Assembly (NCBI RefSeq): GCF_019703515.2
Contig: NC_059372.1
Coordinates: 26,226,431 to 26,290,430 of the forward strand
Source of the DNA: Myxocyprinus asiaticus
Lineage: Eukaryota; Chordata; Actinopteri; Cypriniformes; Catostomidae
Length of the DNA: 64,000 bases
Direction: 5' to 3'
Part shown: positions 21,623-33,367 of the stretch, in pieces
Layout of the letters: the number at the start of each line of letters is the position of its first letter
Numbering within the stretch: the stretch's first letter is position 1
Translations under genes and position numbers: made by a program
The notes under the pieces: generated by a model
The model's input: the letters and a program-made list of their open reading frames with translations, nothing else
Told to the model about the DNA's origin: nothing
Database searches by the model: none

Positions 21623-24600
21623 TTACTGGACATTCTCCATCATTTTCAGAAACTCTGAAATGAAAACGGAAAATGAATGTCAAACCCACGGCATGGTATT
21701 TATAATATAATTCAACAAGAAACTCTATTTAATTAGTTAAATCAAAAAATACTTGCCTGGCCTCTCACTAATAGCCATAACAACTGAAGCATCAGGAAAA
21801 TATTTTTATTAAATTATGTTATTATTAATAGAAAGTATGTTTTTTAAAAAAAAAATTTTTTTATTAAGGTGCTATGTTTGACACTTTCAACTGGTGGGCA
21901 ATTATTACCTTTATGAGGGAATATTGTGTTTTTAACCATATAAATACAAAACAATTCAATCTGAACAATTATGACCAATTATGACAATTATTACCTATAA
22001 AATTAAACAAACATCAAATGCACAAGTAGCTGAAATAATGCAGAAGATTAGATTTTTACAGCTCTATACTATCTATAGAAACAGTATATTTTAATGTCCA
22101 TTTAAACTTTTGGAGTTATTATGAGTGTTGTCTTCAAATTAAGTGTATTCTGAGCATTCATATAAAACCACTTCATATTAGCTATACATTACAGGTCACT
22201 ATTGTGTCTGCGCTGGAACTAAGCACACTGTATAACTGGATAGGCCTAGTGTATTATAAAATAATATACACTCACTGAGCACTTTATTAGGAACACCTGC
22301 ACCTACTATTCATGAGATCATCTAATCAGCCAATCGTGTGGCAGCAGTTCAATTCATAAAATCATGCAAATATGGGTCAGGAACTTCAGTTAATGTTCAC
22401 ATCAACCATCGGCATGGGGAAAAAATGTGATCTCAGTAATTTCAACCGTGGCATGATTGTTGATGCCAGACGGGCTGGTTTGAGTATTTCTTTAACTGCT
22501 GATCTCCTGGGATTTTCACGCACAACAGTCTCTAGAGTTTACTCAGAATGGTGCCAAAAACAAAAACAAAAAAACATCCAGTTAGTGGCAGTTCTGTGGA
22601 TGGAAACGTCTTGTTGATGAGAGAGAACGGTTACATGTTCGAGCTGACAGAAAGGCTATGGTAACTCAGATAACCACTCTGTACAATTGTAGAGAGCAGA
22701 ATAGCATCTCAGAATTCACAACATGTCAAACCTTGAGATGGATGGGGTACAACAGCAAAAGACCACATCGGGCACTTTATTAGGACCATAGTGTTCTTAA
22801 TGAAGTATTAAGTGAGTCTATAATATAATTATAATATGATAATATGAAGGAATATAATTAAATACATCAAATGTTTAACAAAAGATACAGTATAAAAAGA
22901 CAGGCATTTTTGCCTCACATTTAAAATATTTTTGCCCTGAGCCCTGGATCATTTCTGACCCTTGTGTGTGGGTATTTGTGTACAGCTATGGATCCTTTTG
23001 ATCCCACATGAGGGCAGCACAGAAAACATTGTTAATGAAAAGTAAATAAGATACCATCAAAATCAATCTTTCCATCTTTGTTTGTGTCCGCATCTGCCAT
23101 GAGTTCATCTATATCTTCCTCTGTCACTGGCTCTCCAGTGGCATGCATGATATTTCCAAACTCCTCACGATCTATGAAACCATCTTGGTTCCTGTTTAAT
23201 GGGACAAAATAGGGAAGAAATCAAGTGGTGGCTCACAGTTGACTTCATTCCATAATGCACTTATAGACAAATAAGACACCATTCAATATACAAATACCAT
23301 ATACCATATATACAGTAATTAGCATTTCGATATATTCAGTATTTATTAGGTAAGAAAAGGGTTGTCTAAAACTGTGGCAGACATCACGCTTTCACATGTC
23401 TGAATCTGGTCAGTCTGATAGAGTCGCACCTTCTGCAGATCTTTTAGCTAAAATTTCTGTATACATCATCTAACATCCTCATGTCCCTCCAAATTGTATT
23501 ACATTTCCTGTGGCACAAAATGTCAAAGCTGATATTTTACATAATTAAAATGCATGGTGATTACGGAGTGTCAAAAATACTTTGGTCATGTCTTATCTCA
23601 CCTGGATTATAACAAATGAGCCAAGATGGCCTCTAACTGCACTACACAATATTTAAAAATGTTAAAAAAAAATTAAAACTCCTGCTCTAGGATCAAATTC
23701 TTATCCTGAATTTTTTAAGCACCTTCCCATTGTGGACATGACAGATAAAGTCAAAGACCACACACCTTTTCTCACCCTGTTGGTACTTCTGTTTGGTGTA
23801 GACATTGGGTAACATACTTGTCAAAGACACGGAAGCATTCCGATAGCTCCTCCTCGCTCTTGCCAGCCTGGTCTTCCTTTAACTGCTGCACCATCATGAC
23901 CAAGAACTCCTCAAAGTCGATAGTGCCACTGCCTGAGGATGCAAAACTTAGATGTAATACGGGAAGAGACAGGGGAAAGACAATGCTGAATGCAAATAAT
24001 GCAATGCAACTAACAGAATGCAAATAAAAATATAAATTGGGGTCAAAATACTTCCGAAACATTTAAACAATTTCCAAAATTGCCAAATTTTAAAGAAAAG
24101 ATCCATCAGGGGCACAGTAATTGTATTACATAGTACTCTAGTTACTTTGTAGGCATGTGGATTTCAGACGTACAAGAATTTCTTTTCAAGTGGACAAAAG
24201 TGGTAGTAAATCTTTCATCTTTCATTCACAGTTCAATTAAATTGCTGATAAATTTCATTTGCATAAACAACGAAAATTGAAGTTTGGCACACATCCTCAG
24301 AATGTCCTGTTGTCCATTTGTGCCTAGTTTTAAAAAATTTGGAGATTGCATTCACAAGATACAGTCCAACTAGATATTATATAACACACCCAAAGCATGT
24401 ATAGGTGCCAATCTGTAGAAAATTAAAAGCCATATGACAGATTGTTTCAGGAGCACGTAAGGATTCAGAAGAAAAATAATTATGCTAGCATTTGCAGTTC
24501 CGGAGTTTATAACCCAAAAAAACGATATATTATCTTATTATAGCACCACCTGGCCAATTCTCACAAAATTTGGAAGACAGCCTAATTTTGGCAACCTGTA

Positions 24601-26378
24601 TTTGGATGCCAAATTTCATAATGATCAGCCATTCACAATGCAAGTTATTAGCTCCTGATTGGCTACTGGCACCCATTTTTTTGAGTTGTCCAATCAATAT
24701 TTTAAGGGCAGGTTAGCACATAACCCAAAAAACATGCATGCCAAATTCCAACTTCCTCGATCAAGCTGTTACTTCCTTCAAAAAATATTTTAAAGTTTAC
24801 AATGTATCAGTAAGTTTAGACTTTGCGTTCAGAAGATATGTCAGTGAATTTGTGGCTATGATCAAAAATGCAATGGCTTTTTCTTTTTATACCTTTTTGT
24901 CATGGAGGAGTTAAAAAAAGTACATTTTTCTCAAAATTAAAAATGGAAGAAAAATGTTCTGGGCAATGATGAAATTAGAGATATACATTTTGTTTTGCTT
25001 GAATTCACTTATATGTTTGTGAAGATATAGCCAGGATTTAGTATTTACTGTATGGTTTTTGCTGCCTTTTTTTATTTATTTATTTATTTATTTTTATTTT
25101 TTTTTTTAAATGGACCTCATCGTAATATTAACTAAACAGCCTTGGTTTGCTTGACACATTGTGATGTGGTTACTACTTTGTAAAGTGTCAGGATCCTGGC
25201 ATCTTGGTCGGTCTTGTTTGCAGTTTTTTGGTGTCAGCATTCTAAAACCCAGGCCATGTTTTCCCTTGTTATATGTGAGCACATAGCTTCTGTTTGTGTT
25301 CTCTTGCCTGTGCTCTTCTTTCAGTTCTTGGTCTCCTACATTGCCTTGTTATAAGTTTATCTGTTCCACCTGCTTCCCTCATTATCCTCCTTAAAACAGG
25401 TCAAAATGACCTGTGAGTCCATCCAAGGGTTAAGTGTATCATTGTTGGTGATTTTCAGTGTTATGCTTTTGGGATGTCAAAGTTTACATCAACATAAGAA
25501 AGAAAACTGCACTCAAGACATTTCATGAGGTCTTTTTAAACAAAGCTGCTGATAAGATGCATGTGTTCTTACAGCAAATACATTTGATCAGATACACACA
25601 CAACTATCAGCTACACACATTTATTAGCATAATATTTGTGTACCAGAAACATGTTCAATCATAATAAGGACATATTAGGCAAAATATTAGCCTAAGAAAC
25701 CATTTACTTTAATTTAATCTTTTTTCCATTCAATTAAAAAGTGAAAGGTGACTGAGGCTAACTGTTAGTCCCTAGCATTCTGCAAAACATCTCCTTTTTT
25801 GTTCCACAGAAGAAAGAAAGTCAAACAAGTTTCGATGGAACAACATTAGGGTGAGTAAATAATAACAGAATTTTCATTTTTAGGTAAAGTAACCCTAGTA
25901 CTGTATAATGTATGATGAGGCACAATTACTTAAGTAGGCTCCTTTTCAACCCCTGGGATTGATTTAATGACTTACCATCTTCATCTACTTCTTCAATGAT
26001 GGCATCCAGCTCCTCTCTGGTTGGGTTCTGACCCAACATCCTCATGACGGTACCCAACTCCTTGGTGCTGATATCACCACCACCATCAGTGTCGAACATG
26101 TCGAAGGCAGCCTTGAACTCTTTTATGTGGAATGAAAAAAAGGATTTCAGGATGTGAAAAGCTGCATAATCAGTTTGATTTTTTTATGATATCAATTTCA
26201 AAGGAAGGAAGAGTGATTCAAATGTTCCTCAGTAATGGGCTCCAACAACTGTTCAGACTTCTCTTCAGCCACATGTAATATGCTAAATCATAATAAGCTT
26301 GTCAATGGCGTATTCACACTCACCAGCAATCATGTCCTCACTCAGGAAAGAGCGGGCATCAGTCTGGGCATCAGTGGG
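21623..26378 (-). CDS. tnnc2: Fast-type troponin C, tandem copy B (first exon not certain)
   Basis: Thin-filament calcium sensor, paralogue of the gene at 15736-19351. Exons: 26324-26378, 25976-26119, 23818-23932, 23055-23191, 21623-21654; splice phases match copy A exactly. Exon 2 starts with P-T-D-A-Q, so the initiator ATG must sit in an upstream exon as in copy A; a candidate ATG|GTAAGA lies at 32216-32218. With that M the protein has 161 residues. Four EF-hand loops are complete: [48 protein letters not shown]. The C-terminus [10 protein letters not shown] equals copy A. The second half (exon 5) differs at 20 of 45 residues from copy A, whereas exon 3 is almost identical at DNA level. The last intron carries a Tc1-like remnant. 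Confidence 0.92.
22269..22815 (+). mobile_element. Deleted Tc1-like element in tnnc2 copy B last intron
   Basis: Starts CACTCACTGAGCACTTTATT and still carries the right-hand segment GGGCACTTTATTAGGACC. An HTH fragment ([20 protein letters not shown], then [13 protein letters not shown]) is readable at 22411-22560, and a second part follows ([12 protein letters not shown]). The catalytic domain is missing. This is a different family from the intact element in copy A. Confidence 0.75.
24480..24720. repeat. Probable interspersed repeat in tnnc2 copy B intron
   Basis: Contains GGCCAATTCTCACAAAATTT and GCCAAATTTCATAATGATCA, phrases I associate with a common cyprinid repeat. Ends are not defined. 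Confidence 0.35.
25785..25900. repeat. Fragment of common fish inverted-repeat element
   Basis: TTTGTTCCACAGAAGAAAGA and AGGGTGAGTAAATAATAACA followed by TTTTCATTTTTAGG form one half of a widespread fish MITE. Related pieces lie at 7100-7340, 29460-29590 and 53280-53999. Confidence 0.55.
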
Positions 26379-26481
26379 CTAATGAGAAAGAGAAAGATTA
26401 CTGTATGAGAGCCCCATGGGGTATATCAGAGTACAACAGTATGAAAGTACAAAATGACTTCCTTCATAATTTTGAACCACA

Positions 26482-26617
26482 TTTGGTAGATGTTTTATCC
26501 AAATCAAAAGTGTATTCAAAGAATTAATTTGATCAGTTTGTGTGTTCCCTAATAATTGAACCCATGATCTTGGTGTTCCTAGCACTATGCTCTACCAGTT
26601 GAGCTACAGGAAACCCA
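26482..26617 (-). mobile_element. tRNA-derived SINE in tnnc2 copy B upstream intron
   Basis: Read on the minus strand: TGTAGCTCAACTGGTAGAGC (box A), GGGTTCAAT (box B), then a tail related to TTTGGATAAAA. The same family is present at 30900-31530. The tRNA-like part is degenerate, and this is not a tRNA gene. Confidence 0.7.
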
Positions 26618-27250
26618 GAAAATTTTCAAGGGGGATTTCCTAAAAAGTATTATAATGCAGGAAAGGTATTTCCAGAATTATTAATGAGAAAACAGGTGGT
26701 CAGTGTCACAGCATAGGAACAAACTTATGGAAAACTGTTTCCAGTTTATATAATATAATATAATTTAATAAAAAATTTCTGGTAAGATTTACTGTTTTAT
26801 TTTGCAAGTTTTTGCACACATTTTTAAGTAAATTTTAATGGTATCAAATTAAATAAAATCGACTTTATTTTATGACATAATATTGATTAAATTGAATGAG
26901 TAAATTTAACTTAAGTTAATACAGTAATGTTAACTTGCAAATATGATTTACATGGTACTTAAACTTATCAAAATTTAAATGAACATTTCATTAGAACACT
27001 TTTGGACTTCCCTTATAAACACACATTTAACCACGTCCCACATGACATACTGAAGCCTTCCAAAGGAAAGCTTTATGCACACTATGTAGTCTATTAGACA
27101 ACATCACCTTGCATTACAGATGATTGAAACAAGATACAGAGCTGTGCACGCAGTTTTCAACAATTGGTGCACAAAACATGATAACAATCAACACATAATT
27201 TTTGTGATTATGAACAGGTAATTCTGAATAGAAAATTAACTTCAGACTTC

Positions 27251-27278
27251 ACAAAAAAAAAAAAAAAAAAAAAAAAAG
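27251..27278. repeat. Poly(A) tract
   Basis: Uninterrupted A run in AT-rich spacer. No attached retroposon was recognised. Confidence 0.8.
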
Positions 27279-27756
27279 AAATTACCAAATGTAAAATCAA
27301 AATCAACGCTAAAAACAGAGTTAATAATCATGCAAATAGAGAAAGTATAAAAGCTCATTAATTATTTAAGTATGGTGCTTGCTGGGAACACCAGCTTTGA
27401 AAAGTAAAATGTACTTATTTTATTTACCTGTGAAATTTTCTCAAATTAGTGAATAAATATGACAAGCCTTTCTACTTCAGGATTGGTACATGATGACAAA
27501 TTGTAAAGATAACAAACAATCATAAATAATATTTCCTTACAAAGCTAGAGCTTAAATTTTTACATGTTTAAATTGAGTACAAATGTAAAATTTACTATTT
27601 CAAGTTCAAAATTCAACTAACCTATTAAATGTAGAAAGTACTTAATATTTTCTGCTATATTTACTTAGCCACAAAATATTTTTTTTCAGTGAATAATATC
27701 ATATAATATAATATACTAACATAATATAATATAATATAATATAATAGTATATAATC

Positions 27757-29250
27757 AGTGATGGGTAGAATACTTCTGTATAATGTAATCCAATGTAATC
27801 CAGGACTGATTACAAATTAAATTATTTAAAATGTAATCATTAACTTTCAAGGTAATCTAATATGATTTCTTTTGGATTACTCATTGCATATTTTAATGAA
27901 AATCCAATCATTAATTTTAAATGTGTAATGGGGGTCTGGGTAGCTCAGCGAGTAAAGACACTGACTACCACCCCTGGAGTTGTGAGTTCAAATCCAGGGC
28001 ATGCTGAGTGGTTCACTCTTGTGGGGCATGTGGTGAGTTGTGTGTGGATGCTGTGGTGGATGGTGTGAAGCACCCACACACACTATGTCTCTGCAGTAAC
28101 ATGCTCAACAAGCAATGTGTGGATTGATGGTCTCAGATGCAGAGGCAACTGAGATTCTGGCACACTGATTGAGGCAAGTCACCACACCACCACAAAGACT
28201 TAGAATGCATTGGGAATTGGGCATTCCAAATTGGGGAGAAAATAATAATAATAATTATTTATTTTTTTTAAATGTTACAAACCAATTAACACTCCTTTCA
28301 TTAAAAATTAGTAAAACATATATAATGGGTCTGTCCAATACTTTGTGAGCTGCCTAGCTGTCTCCTGCCTACATAGGCAGCTTTCTTCTTTGGCAGAATC
28401 CTGACTGAAATGGAGCCTCTGAAGAGACTGATTTAGAATGCTCTCAATAGGTGACAACTCAATGCATCATTCAAATAGTGCTCATCACATACATCATGAT
28501 GGAAACTCGACTCACAACTGATTTCAATACAGGTGACGTGAGAGGCACGACGCAATACTCTACTGAGGATAAACATAGCACACGCTCAAATTTTGCCTGA
28601 AATAGTCAGTTTTCTATTATTTTTAACTATTGTTTGTCAATAATTTTCAGTATTGAACTGAATGTAAGCAAATAGTTCAAATGTATTTTGCTTCATCCAC
28701 CATCTTTGATTTATATTTCCACAGAGCTCATCACAGTGCATTCTGGGATCTGGATATGAAGATACCTTAGAATTGGGCCTTTTGGAACAGCCTTTGCATT
28801 GCACCTATGATGACTTAAAATGCTGCCTCCAGAGGCAGCTCACTTGATTTTGATACAGACCAATATAAGCTAAACTAGCCTACATATATAAACATATATA
28901 GAGAGCTTTCAAATTATTTTTGTTAAGCAAATATTGCATTGCTCATTTATTTTTAAAGAGTTAAAGTCAAGTAATAAATCAAGTTATTACTGTACATGGC
29001 TTTATGTAGAACGGGTCAACACTTTCTTCACTGTGTTTAGTGTGAAATAGCTAAACCTATCACACATATTTTAGGCTCTGTCTTAGGCCACTCTTTAAAA
29101 ATTTAGAAGCATAATCAGTAAATTAGTAATGTAATCCACAAAAGTAACTGTAATCTGACTCTCCACATTATAAAATTATAAAATGTAATATAATCCAATG
29201 GCAAGTACTCGATTTTTGTAATCTGATTATGTAATCCATTACTACCCTAA
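27757..29250. mobile_element. Candidate non-autonomous DNA element hosting a SINE
   Basis: The left edge GTGATGGGTAGAATACTTCT followed by TGTAATCC phrases is mirrored at the right by GTAATCTGATTATGTAATCC and CATTACTACCC. An inner palindrome (GAGCTGCC ... GGCAGCTC, 28345-28845) suggests a further element. A SINE is inserted at 27925. Exact ends and target duplication were not resolved. Confidence 0.45.
27925..28265 (+). mobile_element. HAmoSINE-like tRNA-derived SINE, internally deleted
   Basis: The tRNA-like head GGGTAGCTCAGCGAGTAAAG (box A) and GTGAGTTCAAATCC (box B) are followed by the cyprinid SINE body (GTGGGGCATGTGGTGAGTTG, GGTCTCAGATGCAGAGGCAA) and the tail GGGCATTCCAAATTGGGGAG. A 10-bp direct repeat TTTTAAATGT flanks it at 27915-27924 and 28266-28275. 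Compared with the copy at 57462-57865, the segment around the lysine-tRNA-unrelated middle (CTCCAGCCAGG...) is missing. Confidence 0.85.
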
Positions 29251-29459
29251 TATAATATAATGTAAAAATATTTTGACACCACACTTAAAAATGTATGACC
29301 TTCATCGCATTATACAATCAAATGTTAGACCAAGTGGAATTTGCAATCAAATGATGCAAGAACTTTCTCTGAATTAATTTAACTTTTCTTTGCTGTTTTT
29401 GCTATTATTTGGGTCCAACTGGTCCCAAGGTCATTTAAGTGGATCTTTAAAGACAGTCA

Positions 29460-29590
29460 CCCTCAAAGGAACAGTTCCACCAAAAATGAAAATTCTAGCA
29501 TCATTTTCTTACCCTCATGTCGTTCCAAACCTGTATGACTTTTTCTTATGCAAAACACAAAAGAAGATGTAATGAAAATCAACAAACAAT
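29460..29590. repeat. Half of common fish inverted-repeat element
   Basis: GGAACAGTTCCACCAAAAAT, CCCTCATGTCGTTCCAAACC and TGTATGACTTTTTC occur in order, the start of a very widespread fish MITE family. Confidence 0.65.
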
Positions 29591-29599
29591 ATCAACGCA

Positions 29600-30895
29600 A
29601 TGAGAAAAGCTAAAACAGCTTGTAAACGCAAGCCACTGTGAACGAGTTTCTCTTAATCATAACACTCATGAAATGTCATGCTTGAAATGTATGCTTGTGT
29701 GCTTGTTGTGTCTTTCTTTAAAATAAAATGCCACTTAGTTTTATATTTTGTCATCTATTACAATAACAAAGTACATTCATTCTTAGGTGTGCTTCAAGTG
29801 TCCAATTATCATTCAATTTTGGATAACCTGAAGGTAGTCATAGTGGGTGGAGGAGGTGGAGAAATAGGTGTATATGTAATGGAAGCAGGTGGTAGCTTCC
29901 TAATAAGATTTATTGAGAAATCTGCAATTGAATACACCAATAGATAAAGGTGCTTCCAGATACCAACACAATGTAGAACGTGCTGAATAATGAACTCCAA
30001 CACAGCAATGATATATATGAACGCCATACTTATTCCACATTTCACATATTGTCTGACAAGCTGGACAAAGGCCAACAAATCGACAGTGAAGCCACTGGAA
30101 ATTTTATATAAACGTAAATTTAATACCAATGCATATTAGAGAAAAAAATACTTACCGCACTTTCACTAAACAGCTGAAGCTGTAAAATGACCTTTTCTGC
30201 TACCTTCTTGTTGTTTGTTCTGTCTGCTCATCATTGATATTTGTGTTATTTTTTTATATTTATTTTTTAGGTATGTAGTGTTGCAACTTATTTATGGCTG
30301 TGTTCCATTATTTGTTTGGTGGGTGTGCATTGTACTGGTTTAGGTATTAGTTTGTATGCATTATCTGTATGTGATATTTGTGATAAGTTTTTTAATTTTA
30401 ATTTTAGGTTGCATTTTTAAGAACTGGCCAATGACAACAGATGAAAATTAGCCTATAAGGCTAACTCTGGCTCTTTTACAGTCAATGTTCTATTTATTAA
30501 TGAGCACTGTCCTTATATAAATAAAAAAATAATAATAATAATTTTACGATCAATGTGTTCTTGGCAATGTCCTCAAATGAGACAGAATGTGGCCTTCTAG
30601 TTGACATTTAACAGTCACAATTATTCCACAATCTCTATGTTGTTGATATTGGCAATAATGTGTTCTTGTTAAAGCACATTTGCAGGATTTTTTTCAAGAA
30701 AGTTATTGTAAACTGTGTATGATAAATGTACAGACCCTGCAAGTGGAGGTGGAATCACAAGAGGTCTGCCAAAAAACATGTGCTCACATACTCTATGCAC
30801 TTTGCACAGTATCTCATATACAGTAGCTGTGATAAATACCTTTGTCAAAAACAGAAGTAGACCATCATTATAACAACACTTCTTGTTTTTTTATA
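29600..30895. other. AT-rich spacer, nothing recognised
   Basis: No gene family was recognised in either strand. Overlapping ORFs near 29678-30129 encode low-complexity hydrophobic stretches without motifs. Confidence 0.45.
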
Positions 30896-30899
30896 AACA

Positions 30900-31530
30900 G
30901 TTGGTTGGGTTCCATGTAGCTCAACTGGTAGAGCATGGCACTAGGTGCTAGATAACACCAAGGTCCTGGAAACACACACACACACACACACAAAAAAAAA
31001 AAAAACATACTGTGGCAGAACTACATGCCCCTCCCTTGAATTATCTTCTCTTCTGAGGGCCATCGCCATGCCAAATTCTGACTTCCTAGTATTCTTATAT
31101 TTAGGGGTAGGTGTAGGGGTGGGCTTTGGGGGTTGGGACCAATGACTCCCTACTATGGTTAGGGTTAGGGGTGGGGCCGTAGGGATAAGGACCAATCAGG
31201 TAGCAGGGAGTAAGAATCTGGCGGGGAGTCAGATTTCGGCACAACACCGGATCACGCTCCATTATACCTGGACCTTACACTATCTTCACTCCCCAACCTT
31301 CTTATAGCCACATTGCACCGCAAGGATGCCAGACTCCCCTTTATTTTGGACACTAATTCTCCATGGACACTTCATGCCCTTTTCTGATCATTTTCTGTTA
31401 TTATTATTTAAAATAAAAGCCTCTCCGAAGTCTGACACCACACTCGCTGTGTCTGTCTCTTGCTCACCCCACCACAATACCTTTAATGCATTGTAAGTTG
31501 CTTTGGATAAAAGTATCTTGTATGTAAATA
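30900..31530 (+). mobile_element. tRNA-derived SINE split by a solo LTR
   Basis: Head at 30903-30975 (TGTAGCTCAACTGGTAGAGC, then AACACCAAGGTCCTGG) and tail at 31477-31520 (CATTGTAAGTTGCTTTGGAT, AAAAGTATC) are the two ends of one SINE. They are separated by a CA/A-rich stretch and the LTR at 31011-31476. Confidence 0.75.
31011..31476 (+). mobile_element. Solo LTR with 4-bp target duplication
   Basis: The 466-bp unit starts TGTGG and ends CCACA. It is flanked by ATAC on both sides (31007-31010 and 31477-31480). An AATAAAAGCC polyadenylation-like signal lies near 31413, followed by a short U5-like end (GTGTCTGTCTCTTGCTCACC). The interior holds GGGTTAGGGTTAGG-like G-rich stretches near 31150. 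No coding region remains, as expected after LTR-LTR recombination. The parental family was not identified; 4-bp duplications fit ERV1-like or some Gypsy elements. Confidence 0.75.
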
Positions 31531-33359
31531 TCTGGTAACCTCACACAGAGGTAGAATTACATTTCCTGCCTCAGATGCACATGCTCAGTAGATACCAAAG
31601 ATATTGCAAATGTCAAAGTAAAAGATGGTCTCAGCACTGTAATTAAGCTCTATCTTCTCTGATGATATAGTTTACCACTTTTGTCCAGAGACATAAACAA
31701 GGCCAAACCCTATCAAGCCAACAGCAAGCGATTGCTTAAAAATGACAGGAAATGTAGAGAGTGATTCTACCAACCAACATTCTAAATACTTAACAGTAAT
31801 GATATTTGTACTACTACATATAAAGTCTGACAAATTGATTGATGTTTCCCACCCTGTAATTTTATAAATTACCAAGTATGTTTCGAAATGACCAGTAATA
31901 GGCACAGCAAATCCTTGGTTTGCTTTGAGCAATTCAAGTCTTACATTGTTCATAGCTGATTCCCTGTTGTGAAAATTTAAAAAGCAGCATTTCTGTGCCT
32001 ACATATCCAGCTGGATGTGTAAGTGCATGCTTTCAAGTGTTCCTTTGACCATGCTCATGTACTACTGACATATCCAATGCTGTGTTTCATCCTCAGATTC
32101 AAGATCTTCAACCAGACAAAGGTATGTGCTGTCTCCATTTTGTGCTCTCATGCTAAAAAGATCAGGCACTGAATGAAGCTTCTCATCCATATTAAATCCA
32201 TTTTAAAAATCTTACCATACTGACAGCTTGTTGGTGAGATCAAAGAGTATCTGAAAAAACAGAAGATCAAAAAAAATTGATCTTCCTTCCAGCAGCCTTC
32301 CTCCTAAATGGCTCCAGATAGACAAACTTCTCCAGACTCCCCTAATAAGACCTCTCATAGTAATCTCATCTTTTCAGACAATGGCCAGGATTGGACAAGA
32401 TACTACAGACAAGGAACTTGTCAACCAATGCCTGTGGAGCCAAAAGAAAAGCTCCACCCACCACCTTTATCCCTGTCTAATCCATCGCCACCTCTATGTG
32501 CCCTCTATTGCCCCATGTTTAGCTGGACAAGTGTTCTCAATGACATTTCCCCCCCAAAATTAAAAAACAAATAGGGAAAGCAATGAGAGGTTATTGAAGC
32601 AGTGGATTAACAGACATTTCAGAAACATATGCTGGCTACACTATCGCACATGCAAAGGAACAAACAAGCACACTGTCCAGTTGTGGCAAGAGGACAGGGG
32701 TAGGATTTGTTCCGTTACCCGCATGCTTGCATTTCTTCACCTTATCTGTCAGTAAATCACTCCCTTTGGCTGTGTATCCATGCCGTGCTCTGTTAATGCC
32801 TCACTTGGACATCCTCATCATCACAGAGACAGCAAGAATAATGCACAACAGAGATGTGCAGGTTATAGCCCTATAACTGGAAGAGAATTTGCATTTTCGA
32901 CCCATGTGTTTCCTTTATCATTTCTAATGGGTTTTTAGAATAGCGGTTTCAATTTATGAGTAAAATAAGGTGTGGTTGATATTCCTTGATTTTTATGTTT
33001 TAAAAAGGCATGTCACTGCCAAGTTGCTACATAAGGACTACAGCTGTCAGATTTGCTAAACTTGTAGTTGTTTTAGTCACACAAGGGTTTCAAAATTCCC
33101 ATTTGAGCTATGATTATGTGTAAATTATGATCTTCTAAAAACCCATTAGAAATACAGGTGGGAAAATATGGTGAAAGAGCTTACAAATTACAGGTCACAT
33201 AGAACATAGCCTCTATTGGGAACATTAAAAAAGATGTGGCTAAGTGTGTTTTGGTCCTCCCACACACCTCCCACACTGGGTACTTAATATTGATCAGAAC
33301 TGACAGGCGTAGTCACATTTACTGTCATTGAGAAGGGAGTTGTGTTATCAGATTGTTAT
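31531..33359. other. Spacer, possibly containing the first exon of tnnc2 copy B
   Basis: Mostly unrecognised AT-rich sequence. On the minus strand ATG|GTAAGA occurs at 32216-32218, the same ATG-then-donor arrangement as copy A exon 1, and is the best candidate first exon found; support is weak. ORFs at 32308-32574 show no recognised family. Confidence 0.35.
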
Positions 33360-33367
33360 GTGTGAAT

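Noticed and set aside
26540..26620. Possible tRNA gene on the minus strand
   Set aside because: Boxes A and B are present but stems do not pair and a SINE tail follows, so it is a SINE.
29678..30129. Overlapping open frames of about 90-106 residues
   Set aside because: No motifs, biased toward hydrophobic residues encoded by AT-rich DNA, no splice or start support.
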